From Pseudomonadota bacterium (GTDB taxonomy: Bacteria; Desulfobacterota; Desulfarculia; Desulfarculales; Desulfarculaceae): a stretch of DNA of 64,000 nt. The position numbers were made by a program, and so were the translations under genes. The notes under the pieces are model-generated. The model was not told the DNA's origin, did not search any database, and saw nothing but the letters and a program-made list of their open reading frames with translations. Within the stretch, counting starts at the first letter, position 1, and the number at the start of each line of letters is the position of its first letter. This document shows, piece by piece, positions 34,001 through 41,549 of the stretch. Where the stretch lies: contig JAHJPG010000110.1 in the NCBI GenBank assembly GCA_018819925.1, positions 1-64,000 on the forward strand, in the 5' to 3' direction.

Positions 34001-34062
34001 TTATGCGTCCTTTCGCGTGGCTACATTTAGCACATCCGCCCGGCTCGCGCCAGCCGCCCTGG

Positions 34063-34091
34063 TTGCCAAAAACCCGGCCCTCTGATAGGTT
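34063..34091 (+). promoter_or_regulatory. Possible promoter of the flippase-epimerase operon
   Basis: TTGCCA (34063-34068) and TAGGTT (34086-34091) are separated by 17 bases, the same layout as the bioB promoter (TTGCCA-17-TAGATT). It lies 73 bases upstream of ATG 34165, in a divergent intergenic region. Confidence 0.5.
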
Positions 34092-34164
34092 GACCTGACA
34101 TTTGCCCGGGGCCAAAGCCCCCCAGACAGCAACCCGCGCCACGGCCCTCCCGGCCGGGAACGCC

Positions 34165-35160
34165 ATGAAAAGTCTTCTCAAACGACTGATACTCCTAGCC
34201 ATTACCGCCCTGTTCCTCTACTTGGTGTTGCGCAAGGTGGAGCCGGCCAAGCTGTGGCAGGCCCTTACCCAGGTCTACTGGCCCCTGCTTTTGCCGGTGG
34301 TGGCGGTGTATCTGGCCGGCTTCGTGCCCCGAGCCCAGAAGTGGCGCATCATCCTGGGGCGCATAAAGCCGGTGAGCCTGGGCGGCTGCCTGGGCTACAT
34401 CCTGGTGGGCTGCGCCGCCAACTCCCTGTTGCCCGCCCGTTTGGGCGAGCTGGTGCGGGCCTTTATCTGCGGCCGGCGGGAAAAGGTGCCGGCCACGTCG
34501 GTGCTCTCCACCATCGTTTTGGAACGGGTGCTGGAGGTCTTGTCGCTGCTGATCCTGCTGTGCGCGGTGGTGGGGGCCACGGGCCGGGGAGAATTGTACC
34601 AACTGGCCCTGGTGGGCCTGGCAATGTGCCTGGGCCTCATGGCTGGGCTGTTCTTGTTGCAGCAACGGCCCGGTTGGCTGCTAAAGCTGGCTTCCCTGCT
34701 ACCCTGGCCCGGCCTGCGGGAAAGGGCCCAGGGCTGGCTCACCACCTTCGTGGAAGGCCTGGCCGTGGTCAAGAGCCCGGCCCGCCTGCTGGCGGTCATC
34801 GTCCTGGGCTGGGTGGTGTACCTCATCGAGGGAGCCTCCTACTGGCTGCTGGCCTATGCATTTGACATGCAAATCAGTTATTTGCAGGTGCTGTTCGTGC
34901 TCTGCTTCATCTTCGTGGGCATGACCATCCCCTCCACGGTGGGCAACATCGGCCCCCTGCAATACTTCTGCGTGCTGGGCCTGGGCTACTTCGGCGTGGA
35001 CAGCTCCACCGCCCTGATCTACAGTGTTTTCATCAACGCTATGATGTACTTGACCGTGCCTCTGGGCCTGGTTTACATGCACGCCTACGGCGCCACCCTG
35101 GGCAGCCTGCGCAGCCAGATCGGCGCGGGCTCCGGGTCGCCTCCCCCCCTTGCGGAGTAA
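34165..35160 (+). CDS. LPG_synthase_TM (AglD/UPF0104-like) flippase-related membrane protein
   Basis: Starting at ATG 34165 it has 331 residues with about 8 helices. The family signature reads NSLLPARLGELVRAFICGR, nearly identical in position to that of the 29956 protein, followed by LSTIVLERVLEVLSLL. The late turn is MTIPSTVGNIGPLQ. It is the first gene of a four-gene operon with an epimerase, a nucleotidyltransferase and a UGM-like flavoprotein, so it may move a lipid-linked product of that pathway. The substrate is inferred from context only. Confidence 0.83.
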   Translation: MKSLLKRLILLAITALFLYLVLRKVEPAKLWQALTQVYWPLLLPVVAVYLAGFVPRAQKWRIILGRIKPVSLGGCLGYILVGCAANSLLPARLGELVRAFICGRREKVPATSVLSTIVLERVLEVLSLLILLCAVVGATGRGELYQLALVGLAMCLGLMAGLFLLQQRPGWLLKLASLLPWPGLRERAQGWLTTFVEGLAVVKSPARLLAVIVLGWVVYLIEGASYWLLAYAFDMQISYLQVLFVLCFIFVGMTIPSTVGNIGPLQYFCVLGLGYFGVDSSTALIYSVFINAMMYLTVPLGLVYMHAYGATLGSLRSQIGAGSGSPPPLAE

Positions 35161-35164
35161 TCTC

Positions 35165-36100
35165 ATGCGCACCTTCATCACCGGCGGGGCCGGCTTCATC
35201 GGCAGCCACATGGTGGGCGCCATCATCGAGCGCGGCCCCCTCACCGTGTACGACAACCTCTCCTCCGGCTCCCTGGACTTCCTGAAAGACCACCTGAATC
35301 ACCCCAATTTCAATTTTGTGCAAGGCGAGCTGTCAGACCTGAAGCTGGTCACCAAATCCATGGCCGGGCACGAATTGGTAATCCACTACGCCTCCAACCC
35401 GGACATCGCCCGGGGTATGCTGGAGACCGACCTGGACATCCGCGAGGGCACTCTGCTCACCTACAACGTGCTGGAGGCCATGCGCTTGACCGAGGCCAAG
35501 GAGATCCTCTACACCTCGGGCAGCGGCATCTACGGCGACGTGGGCACCTTCCCCACTCCCGAGGACTTCGGCCCCCTGACCCCCATCAGCTTCTACGGGG
35601 CCAGCAAGCTGGCCTGCGAAGGGCTCATCAGCGCCTTTTGCTTCCAATACGGCATGACCGGCTACGTGCTGCGCATGGGCAACGTGGTGGGCGACCACCA
35701 GACCCACGGGGTGGGTTACGACTTCATACGAAAACTTAAGAAAGACACGCATAGACTCGAAATTCTTGGCGATGGAACCCAGGCCAAAAGCTATGTGCAC
35801 GTCAACGACGTGATCGCGGCCATGCTGTTCGTCATGGAGAAAACCAGCGACACGGTGAACATCTTCAACGTGGCCACCGACGACGTGCTTGACGTCACCT
35901 CCATCGCCAGGATCGTCATCGCCGAGATGGGCCTCAGCGACGTGGAGCTGGCCTACACCGGCGGCGACCGGGGCTGGAAGGGCGACGTGCCCCAGGTGCG
36001 CCTGGTGCTGGACAAGATTCACGACCTGGGCTGGGCCTCCAAAATGAACTCGGCCCAGGCCATCACCGCCTCGGTGCGGGCCATGCTGGACGAAGGGTAG
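35165..36100 (+). CDS. NAD-dependent nucleotide-sugar epimerase/dehydratase
   Basis: ATG 35165 lies 8 bases after GGAG, giving 311 residues. The Rossmann motif is GGAGFIGS (7-14), the catalytic residues are S118 in TSGSGIYG and Y144/K148 in YGASK, as in UDP-glucose 4-epimerase and dTDP-glucose dehydratase relatives. The C-terminal substrate-binding region has RLEILGDGTQAKSYVHVNDV, typical of nucleotide-sugar SDRs. It lies between a flippase-like gene and a nucleotidyltransferase gene, so it probably modifies the base sugar of a GDP- or UDP-linked donor. Confidence 0.9.
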   Translation: MRTFITGGAGFIGSHMVGAIIERGPLTVYDNLSSGSLDFLKDHLNHPNFNFVQGELSDLKLVTKSMAGHELVIHYASNPDIARGMLETDLDIREGTLLTYNVLEAMRLTEAKEILYTSGSGIYGDVGTFPTPEDFGPLTPISFYGASKLACEGLISAFCFQYGMTGYVLRMGNVVGDHQTHGVGYDFIRKLKKDTHRLEILGDGTQAKSYVHVNDVIAAMLFVMEKTSDTVNIFNVATDDVLDVTSIARIVIAEMGLSDVELAYTGGDRGWKGDVPQVRLVLDKIHDLGWASKMNSAQAITASVRAMLDEG

Positions 36101-36103
36101 TCG

Positions 36104-36811
36104 GTGCAGGTCGCCATTATCGCCGGTGGCCTGGGCACCCGCCTGGGCGCGCTTACCAAGGACATCCCCAAACCACTGGTGCCAGTGGCCGGGCGGCCCT
36201 TTTTGGACCACCAGCTGCGGCTGCTTAAGGCCGGCGGGGTGGAGCGGGTGGTGCTTTGCATCGGCCATATGGGGGAGCAGATCCGGGAGTTCGTGGGCGA
36301 CGGCTCCCGCTGGGGGCTATCGGTGGCCTACAGCCTGGACGGCCCCGTCCTTTTGGGCACCGGCGGCAGCCTCAAGAAGGCCGCCCCGCTCTTGGAAGAT
36401 CGCTTTCTGCTCACCTGGGGGGACAGCTATCTGGAGATAGAGCACCGCCAGGTGTGGGCCTCTTTCTTGGCCACGGGCCTGCCGGCCATGATGGTGGTGT
36501 GGCGCAACCGGGGGGCCAAAGAGCCCAGCAACGTGCGCCTGGAGGGAAACCGGGTGGCGGCCTATGACAAGTGGGCTCCCGGCCCGGAGTTCGACTGCAT
36601 CGACTACGGCCTCAGCGCCCTGAGCAAAAGCCTGCTCACGGCCATACCCGAGGGCAGGCCCTTTGCCATAGAAGAAGTGTTCCGCGACCTGGCCGCCCGG
36701 GGCGAGTTGGGAGCCTACGTGGTGGAGCGGGCCTTCATGGAGATAGGCTCGCCGGCTGGTCTGGCCGAGTTGGAGGCCCACCTCAGGGCCCAGGAAGGAA
36801 AACAACCATGA
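36104..36811 (+). CDS. Sugar-1-phosphate nucleotidyltransferase (HddC-like)
   Basis: This 235-residue protein has the NTP-binding loop AGGLGTRLG and DIPKPLVPVAGRPFLDHQL, then GTGGSLKKA and the metal aspartate in TWGDSYLE. The size and start resemble HddC, the guanylyltransferase that makes GDP-D-glycero-D-manno-heptose, and the HddA, GmhA and GmhB homologues face it about 3 kb downstream. An RmlA- or GCD1-like activity on another sugar-1-phosphate is the alternative. The start is GTG 36104; its stop overlaps the next gene's start as ATGA. Confidence 0.85.
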   Translation: MQVAIIAGGLGTRLGALTKDIPKPLVPVAGRPFLDHQLRLLKAGGVERVVLCIGHMGEQIREFVGDGSRWGLSVAYSLDGPVLLGTGGSLKKAAPLLEDRFLLTWGDSYLEIEHRQVWASFLATGLPAMMVVWRNRGAKEPSNVRLEGNRVAAYDKWAPGPEFDCIDYGLSALSKSLLTAIPEGRPFAIEEVFRDLAARGELGAYVVERAFMEIGSPAGLAELEAHLRAQEGKQP

Positions 36812-38094
36812 GTGAACACGCCGAGACCATCATCCTGGGAGGGGGCCTCACCGGCCTGAGCCTGGCCCAATATATCAATGGCGAGACCCTGGTGCTGGAG
36901 GCCAATGAGCGCCCTGGCGGCCTGTGCCGCAGCTTCGTCAAGGACGGCTTCACCTACGACATCGGCGGGCATATCCTGTTTTCCCGGGACTCGGAACTGC
37001 TGGCCCAGCTCACCGCCTGGCTCAAGGGCAACCTCCGCCAGCAGCGGCGCAACAACCAGATTTGGTTCAAGGACCGTTTTGTAAAGTACCCCTTTGAAAA
37101 CGGCCTCTATGCCCTGGACAAAGAGGACATCTTCGAATGCCTCATGGGTTTTCTGGAGCGTAGCGACGCCGAGCCCTCCAACCTAGAGGAGTGGTGCCGC
37201 TTCCGTTTCGGCCAGGGCATCAGTGAAAAGTACCTGATCCCCTACAACGACAAGATTTGGAAGCGCCCGGCCAAGGACATCTCGGTGCACTGGGTGGAGC
37301 GCATCCCCAGCCCGCCCACCGCCGACGTGGTCAAGGCGGCCATCGGCATCGAGACCGAGGGCTACACCCACCAGCTAAATTTCCTCTACCCAGAGCGGGG
37401 GGGCATCGAATCCCTGACCAACGCCCTGGCCCAGGGCGTGAACCTGGTCACCGGCTTCAGGGCCAGCGCCATAAAAAAGACCGCCACCGGCTGGGAGGTG
37501 AGCGACGGCCAGGACACCTACGCCTGCCGCCGCCTCATCTCCACCATCCCGGTGATGGACCTGGCCGCCTGCCTGGACGGCGCGCCGGAGGACGCCCAGC
37601 GCGCCTGCGCGGCCCTGCAATACAACAGCGTGATCTTGGTGATGCTGGGGGTGGGGCACCAGGGCCTGGCCGACAAGAGCGCCATCTACATCCCCGACCC
37701 GGCCATCCTGCCCCACCGGGTGTGCTACATGAGCTACTTCAGCCCCTTCAACGCGCCGGAAGGCAGCTCCCATTTGGTGGCCGAGATCACCGTGCCGCCG
37801 GGCGACGCCCTGCTCTCCGCCTCCGAGGACGAGTTGGTGGGCCGGGTGGCCAAGGACGTAAGCGGGCTCTGCGGCATCAGCCAGGCGGAGATCACGGCCA
37901 GCCAGGCCCAACGCATCAAACACGCCTACGTGGTCTACGACCAGGGCTACCTGAGCAACCGGGCGCGGGTCTACCAGTGGCTGGACGGGCTGGGCCTGTA
38001 CACCTGCGGCCGCTTCGGCTCCTTCGAGTACCTGAACATGGACCAGTGCCTGGAGCGGGCCAGGGACCTGGCCGCCGAGTTGAATAAGGGATAA
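36808..38094 (+). CDS. FAD-dependent amine-oxidase/UDP-galactopyranose-mutase-like flavoprotein
   Basis: ATG 36808 follows AGGAAGGA and overlaps the previous stop; the longer ORF is not used. The 428-residue protein has GGGLTGLS (11-18), an acidic end of beta-2 in LVLEANERPGGLC and DGFTYDIGGHILF, an arrangement shared with protoporphyrinogen-oxidase-like and UGM-like enzymes. KYPFENGL and PYNDKIWKRPAKDIS are reminiscent of UGM-related sugar mutases of glycan clusters. A role in isomerising or oxidising a nucleotide-bound or lipid-bound sugar is inferred from its place after the nucleotidyltransferase. Confidence 0.75.
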   Translation: MSEHAETIILGGGLTGLSLAQYINGETLVLEANERPGGLCRSFVKDGFTYDIGGHILFSRDSELLAQLTAWLKGNLRQQRRNNQIWFKDRFVKYPFENGLYALDKEDIFECLMGFLERSDAEPSNLEEWCRFRFGQGISEKYLIPYNDKIWKRPAKDISVHWVERIPSPPTADVVKAAIGIETEGYTHQLNFLYPERGGIESLTNALAQGVNLVTGFRASAIKKTATGWEVSDGQDTYACRRLISTIPVMDLAACLDGAPEDAQRACAALQYNSVILVMLGVGHQGLADKSAIYIPDPAILPHRVCYMSYFSPFNAPEGSSHLVAEITVPPGDALLSASEDELVGRVAKDVSGLCGISQAEITASQAQRIKHAYVVYDQGYLSNRARVYQWLDGLGLYTCGRFGSFEYLNMDQCLERARDLAAELNKG

Positions 38095-38374
38095 GAGGAG
38101 ACGCGGGGAAAGAGGCAGGTAAGGAAAGAGGGGGTAGGTTCTGGTTGAGCCGGTGGCCTGGGGGATGCCCCACATGGATTTGGCGGCGGGAAGAGCAAGT
38201 AAGGAAAAAACATGGTTCCGGCCCTGGCGGGGCGGCCATTCTTACCTGTCCGCTGGACCGACTCCACCACCCCGGCACACGGCCAAACTCCCGCCTCACC
38301 CATTGAGACCACTTCTTTTTACCTACCCGACTTAATCCCTCGGCCCGCGATTGCCCGCTAATGCTCCAAATCAA

Positions 38375-38418
38375 AACCCAGCCCTCCACACGGAGGACCG
38401 GGTTCTTTATTTCTTCTT
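38375..38418 (+). terminator. Rho-independent terminator of the plus-strand operon
   Basis: AACCCAGCCCTCC-ACAC-GGAGGACCGGGTT forms a 13-position stem with two mismatches (38375-38404) and is followed by CTTTATTTCTTCTTCT, a T-rich tail. It lies about 280 bases past the flavoprotein stop. The stretch 38095-38374 before it is non-coding as far as I can see; it holds short purine-rich repeats (CAGGTAAGGAAAG, CAAGTAAGGAAAA) and partial inverted copies of them, but no gene. Confidence 0.65.
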
Positions 38419-38447
38419 CTCTTTAACGACTCGGCAAGGCCCTGGGG

Positions 38448-38560
38448 CTGGCTGGGCGCGGCTGACTAGGCGTCCGGCGAGCGCGTTCCGGAGGCGTAGG
38501 TAATCCTACGTGGAGGAACAAGCGATGCCGGCAACAACGTCAGGCGCGTCCAGACGGACC
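38448..38560. repeat. Structured intergenic repeat module, divergent copy C
   Basis: It matches the other modules in the core (AGGCGTCCGGCGAGCG, GCGATGCCGGCAAC) but differs elsewhere. The central hairpin is CGTAGG-TAAT-CCTACG, where both stem positions differ from CGTAGT/ACTACG and CGTAGC/GCTACG, so pairing is preserved. The CCGGC/GCCGG stem is also intact. The outer arms are degenerate. It abuts the stop codon of the transaldolase-family gene. Confidence 0.7.
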
Positions 38561-39243
38561 TAGCATAATTCGCACTTTTTGGCGTCGTCGAGGAACATGC
38601 GCACGGTCTCTTTGCTGTACGGATGCACCAACATGCCGCCCAAGATGTCCGGGGTAACGGTGACGATGTGAGCCCCGGCGTGCAGCCAGGTGATCACGTT
38701 GTTGATCTCGCGCACCGAGCCGATGATGATCTGGCTCTCCAGGCCCTGCATCTCAAGCAGCTCGCGCAGGCGGGTTATCTCGTCGGTGGCGTCGTAGCCC
38801 ATGTTGTTCACCCGGCCGCCGAACAGCGAGACGTAGGTGGCGCCGGCCAAGGCGGCCAAAAGGCACTGCTGGCCGCTCATCATGGCCGTGGCGTTGACCC
38901 GCACGTCGTACTTGGTCTCCAGGGCGTGGATAACCTCGATGTTGTCGGTTTCGCCTTCGGGGCCGTGGATGGTGATCTTCACGTTGATGTTCTCGGCCAA
39001 GGCCGCGAACTCCCGGGCCTGGTCGATCATCTGCACCGGGTCATTGCTGGTCACTTCCAGCGACAGGGGCAGGGGCGCGATCATGGCCGCTATTTCCTTG
39101 GCCCGGGCCTTCATGCCGCTGGCTCCGCCGGTGACCCCGTCCTTGAGCAGGATGGTGGGATTGGTGGTGACCCCGCGGATCACGCCCCAACGCAAAAACT
39201 TCTCCACCTGCTCGATCTTGCCGCTGTCCAGAAAAATGGCCAT
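38560..39243 (-). CDS. Transaldolase / fructose-6-phosphate aldolase family protein
   Basis: A TIM-barrel protein of 227 residues, the short transaldolase size. TTNPTIL (26-32) is the family's opening motif and K89 in NINVKITI is the presumed Schiff-base lysine; GGRVNNMG, GSVREINNV and ATVTPD-like (IVTVTPDIL) follow. Transaldolases interconvert sedoheptulose-7-phosphate with other sugar phosphates, and sedoheptulose-7-phosphate is the substrate of the GmhA-type isomerase encoded two genes upstream. The start lies 3 bases after the gmhB stop. I infer that it tunes the heptulose pool for this operon. Confidence 0.87.
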   Translation of the reverse strand: MAIFLDSGKIEQVEKFLRWGVIRGVTTNPTILLKDGVTGGASGMKARAKEIAAMIAPLPLSLEVTSNDPVQMIDQAREFAALAENINVKITIHGPEGETDNIEVIHALETKYDVRVNATAMMSGQQCLLAALAGATYVSLFGGRVNNMGYDATDEITRLRELLEMQGLESQIIIGSVREINNVITWLHAGAHIVTVTPDILGGMLVHPYSKETVRMFLDDAKKCELC

Positions 39244-39246
39244 GGC

Positions 39247-39783
39247 CTATCCTTGCTCCAAAATTAAATCCACCGCCTCGGCCAGATCGGCTACCCGCTG
39301 GGGGGCCTCCACCTCGGCGTTGTAATCGGCGTTTATAAGTACGGCCCGCACTCCGGCGGCGCGGGCGGCTTCCATGTCTTTATACCCGTCGCCCACCATC
39401 CACGAGGCCGCCAGATCCAGGCCGCGCTCTTGGGCCGCCTGGGTGAGCATGCCCGGCTTGGGCTTGCGGCAGGCGCAGGCGTGGTGGTCGTCGTGGGGGC
39501 AGGACACTATCTCGTCGGGGCCCACCGCTTGCTCCAGCGCCCGGTGCATGGCCGCCAGTTCTTCTCCCGGCAAAAGCCCCCGGGCCACGTCGGGCTGGTT
39601 GGTCACCACGATGACCACGTAACCAGCCTCCTTGAGCCGGGCCACCTGCTCCCCCGCGCCGGGGGTCAGGCTGAATTCGTCCAGGCCGCGGGGCGAGGCG
39701 GGCGAGCCCCCGCGCATCACCACGGGGTTTAGCACCCCGTCGCGGTCCAGGAAAACCGCCCGCTTTATTTGACCGACTCCCAC
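39247..39783 (-). CDS. gmhB: D-glycero-D-manno-heptose-1,7-bisphosphate 7-phosphatase-like HAD protein
   Basis: The protein has HAD motif I FLDRDGVLN (nucleophile D13), motif II VVTNQPD, motif III RKPKPGM and motif IV VGDGYKDMEAA. The cysteine/histidine loop C-P-H ... C-A-C before RKPKPGM matches the zinc loop of GmhB. I choose GTG 39783, which overlaps the end of the isomerase gene by 19 bases and gives 178 residues; the longer ORF would overlap it further with no good start. The enzyme removes the 7-phosphate of heptose-1,7-bisphosphate. It follows the isomerase and precedes the transaldolase. Confidence 0.88.
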   Translation of the reverse strand: MGVGQIKRAVFLDRDGVLNPVVMRGGSPASPRGLDEFSLTPGAGEQVARLKEAGYVVIVVTNQPDVARGLLPGEELAAMHRALEQAVGPDEIVSCPHDDHHACACRKPKPGMLTQAAQERGLDLAASWMVGDGYKDMEAARAAGVRAVLINADYNAEVEAPQRVADLAEAVDLILEQG

Positions 39784-40364
39784 TTCATCTCGTTCTGCAG
39801 GATGTCCGGGTGCGACACCACCATGTGCCACACCACCGCCTGGAAGGCCTCGGTGTGGGGAGTGACCGTGGCCTCGTTCACCGTGGGGATGACTATGACC
39901 GCGTCGCCCACCTGGGCGGTGTAGCCGCCGTCGCGCCCCACCACGCCCAAAATCTTGGCGCCCACTTCCTGGGCCAGCTTGAGCGCCTCCACGATGTTCA
40001 CGCTGATCTGCTTTTCAACATTGCCGCCGCCCACGCTGAACACGAACACCCCGTCCTTGGGGCCCAGGCGGCTGGTCTTGAGCCAGCGGGAAAACACGCC
40101 GTCCCAGCCCTCGTCGTTTATGAGCGCGGTCAGCTCGCTCACGTTGTCGGTGGGGGTGTAGCACTCCAGGCCCGCTATCTTGCGGAAGTCGTTCACCGCG
40201 TGGTTGGCGTTGCCAGCCCCTCCGCCCACTCCCACGAAGAACAGGCGGCCGCCGTCTTCCCTGATCTGCTTAATGACCTGAACCATGGCCTCGATGGCCT
40301 TGGGGTCCAGGGAGGCGGTGATGCGCCCGGCCTCTTCCAGATATTGCCTTGCGTATTCGCTCAT
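39765..40364 (-). CDS. gmhA: Sedoheptulose-7-phosphate isomerase-like SIS-domain protein
   Basis: ATG 40364 has GAGAGG 5 bases upstream and gives 199 residues, the usual GmhA size; the listed ORF is over-extended. The SIS domain shows FVGVGGGAGNANHAVNDF, FSVGGGNVEKQISVN and AKILGVVGRDGG. The late histidine-rich helix TEAFQAVVWHMVVSHP occupies the place of the GmhA catalytic histidine. The motif GGAGNAN is less canonical than GNGGSAADA, so this is a distant GmhA. Between hddA (11-base gap) and gmhB it fits the first step of heptose activation. Confidence 0.83.
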   Translation of the reverse strand: MSEYARQYLEEAGRITASLDPKAIEAMVQVIKQIREDGGRLFFVGVGGGAGNANHAVNDFRKIAGLECYTPTDNVSELTALINDEGWDGVFSRWLKTSRLGPKDGVFVFSVGGGNVEKQISVNIVEALKLAQEVGAKILGVVGRDGGYTAQVGDAVIVIPTVNEATVTPHTEAFQAVVWHMVVSHPDILQNEMKWESVK

Positions 40365-40375
40365 GGGGCCTCTCT

Positions 40376-41365
40376 TTATTTGCGCAGGTTGGCCACGATC
40401 TTGGCCCCCTCGTAGTCGAAGCGGAAGGGGAAGTACCTGAGGCCCATGGCCGTGAGGCGCTGGATCACCTGGGCCTTGGTGCCCGGGCAATAGAACATGA
40501 AAAAGCCGCCGCCGCCGGCCCCCATTATCTTGCCGCCCAGGGCCCCGGCCTTGATCGCCTCTTCGTAGGCCTCGTCGATGGAGGGGTTGCTTATGGCCGC
40601 GCTGAGTTTTTTCTTGGTGTTCCAATGCTGGTGCAGCAGATCGCCAAAGGAGTCGATATCGCCCTTTTCAAACAGGCGGCGGGTCTCCAGACCGATCTGC
40701 TTGATGCCATGCAGGCGCTCGATGATGGCCTGGTCATCCTCCAGGGTCTTCTGGTTCTGCGAGGAGAGAATATCCGAGGCGCTGCGTTCGATGCCCGTGT
40801 AGAACAGGGCGATGTTGTACTCCAACTCCACCAGCTTGCCGCCCGGCATGCGCAGGGGCTCCACCATGACCGTGCCGTCTTTCTCGAATGTGAGCGCGGT
40901 CACTCCGCCGAAAGCGGCCATGTACTGGTCCTGCTTGCCGATAGGATTCTTGAGCCGGTCTATCTCGATGTGGCAGGCCTCCTCGGCCAAATCGCGCAGG
41001 GAGGAGAAGTCCCGGGTGTAAGAGCGCAGGGCAGTCAGGAGGGCCACCGTAAAACTGGAGGAGGAGCCCAGGCCGCAGTTGGCCGGCACGTCGGCGATGG
41101 AGGACAGCTCCACCTGGTTCTCCACCCCGGCCAGGCGCAGGGCCTCCCGGAAGATTTTGTGCTCTACCTGGCCCACGCCCTCCACCACCTCGGTCTTGGA
41201 ATAAGACAACTTGATGGAGCGCTCGAAGCGCCGGTTTATGCAGATGAAAATATACTTGTCGATGGCTCCGGCGATGAGGAAGCCGCCGAATTTGGAGTAG
41301 TAGGAAGCCAGGTCGGTGCCCCCGCCTCCCAGAGATATGCGCACCGGCGCCTTGGAGATGATCAT
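40376..41365 (-). CDS. hddA: D-glycero-D-manno-heptose-7-phosphate kinase-like GHMP kinase
   Basis: The 329-residue protein starts best at ATG 41365 (MIISKAPVRISLGGGGTDL), as HddA kinases do; ATG 41434 of the track lies one base from the -10 box. The ATP loop is PANCGLGSSSSFTVALL and the C-terminal GHMP motif is KIMGAGGGGFFMFY. HddA phosphorylates the 1-position of heptose-7-phosphate on the way to GDP-heptose. It is the first gene of the operon hddA-gmhA-gmhB-transaldolase and has a promoter about 70 bases upstream. L-fucose kinase-like activity is the main alternative. Confidence 0.88.
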   Translation of the reverse strand: MIISKAPVRISLGGGGTDLASYYSKFGGFLIAGAIDKYIFICINRRFERSIKLSYSKTEVVEGVGQVEHKIFREALRLAGVENQVELSSIADVPANCGLGSSSSFTVALLTALRSYTRDFSSLRDLAEEACHIEIDRLKNPIGKQDQYMAAFGGVTALTFEKDGTVMVEPLRMPGGKLVELEYNIALFYTGIERSASDILSSQNQKTLEDDQAIIERLHGIKQIGLETRRLFEKGDIDSFGDLLHQHWNTKKKLSAAISNPSIDEAYEEAIKAGALGGKIMGAGGGGFFMFYCPGTKAQVIQRLTAMGLRYFPFRFDYEGAKIVANLRK

Positions 41366-41434
41366 GCCGTATTCCCGGGCAGAGGTTAGGCGGCCCCCCG
41401 GGGCCCTGGGGCCCAGCCGCGGTTCAGTCCCCAT

Positions 41435-41463
41435 CTTTTAGCAGTTCGGGGCCCTCTTGGCAA
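41435..41463 (-). promoter_or_regulatory. Predicted promoter of the heptose operon
   Basis: On the minus strand TTGCCA (41463-41458) and TAAAAG (41440-41435) are separated by 17 bases. Transcription would start near 41428, inside the N-terminal extension of the track's ORF, which supports ATG 41365 with a leader of about 60 bases. Confidence 0.6.
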
Positions 41464-41482
41464 CGAAAGCCGAGTCCTTGGG

Positions 41483-41511
41483 TTGCCCATTTTGGACTCC
41501 TTGCGTATAGT
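41483..41511 (+). promoter_or_regulatory. Predicted promoter of the GT-C/DUF362 operon
   Basis: TTGCCC (41483-41488) and TATAGT (41506-41511) with a 17-base spacer. The start point would be near 41518, giving a leader of about 30 bases before ATG 41550. Back to back with the heptose promoter. Confidence 0.65.
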
Positions 41512-41549
41512 TTGAGCCAACAGATCAAGCCCCAGCGCCCTGGAGCCAG

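Noticed and set aside
38153-38335. 60-residue ORF in the gap after the flavoprotein gene
   Set aside because: No ribosome site, unusual composition and no neighbour logic; the gap looks non-coding with a terminator at its end.
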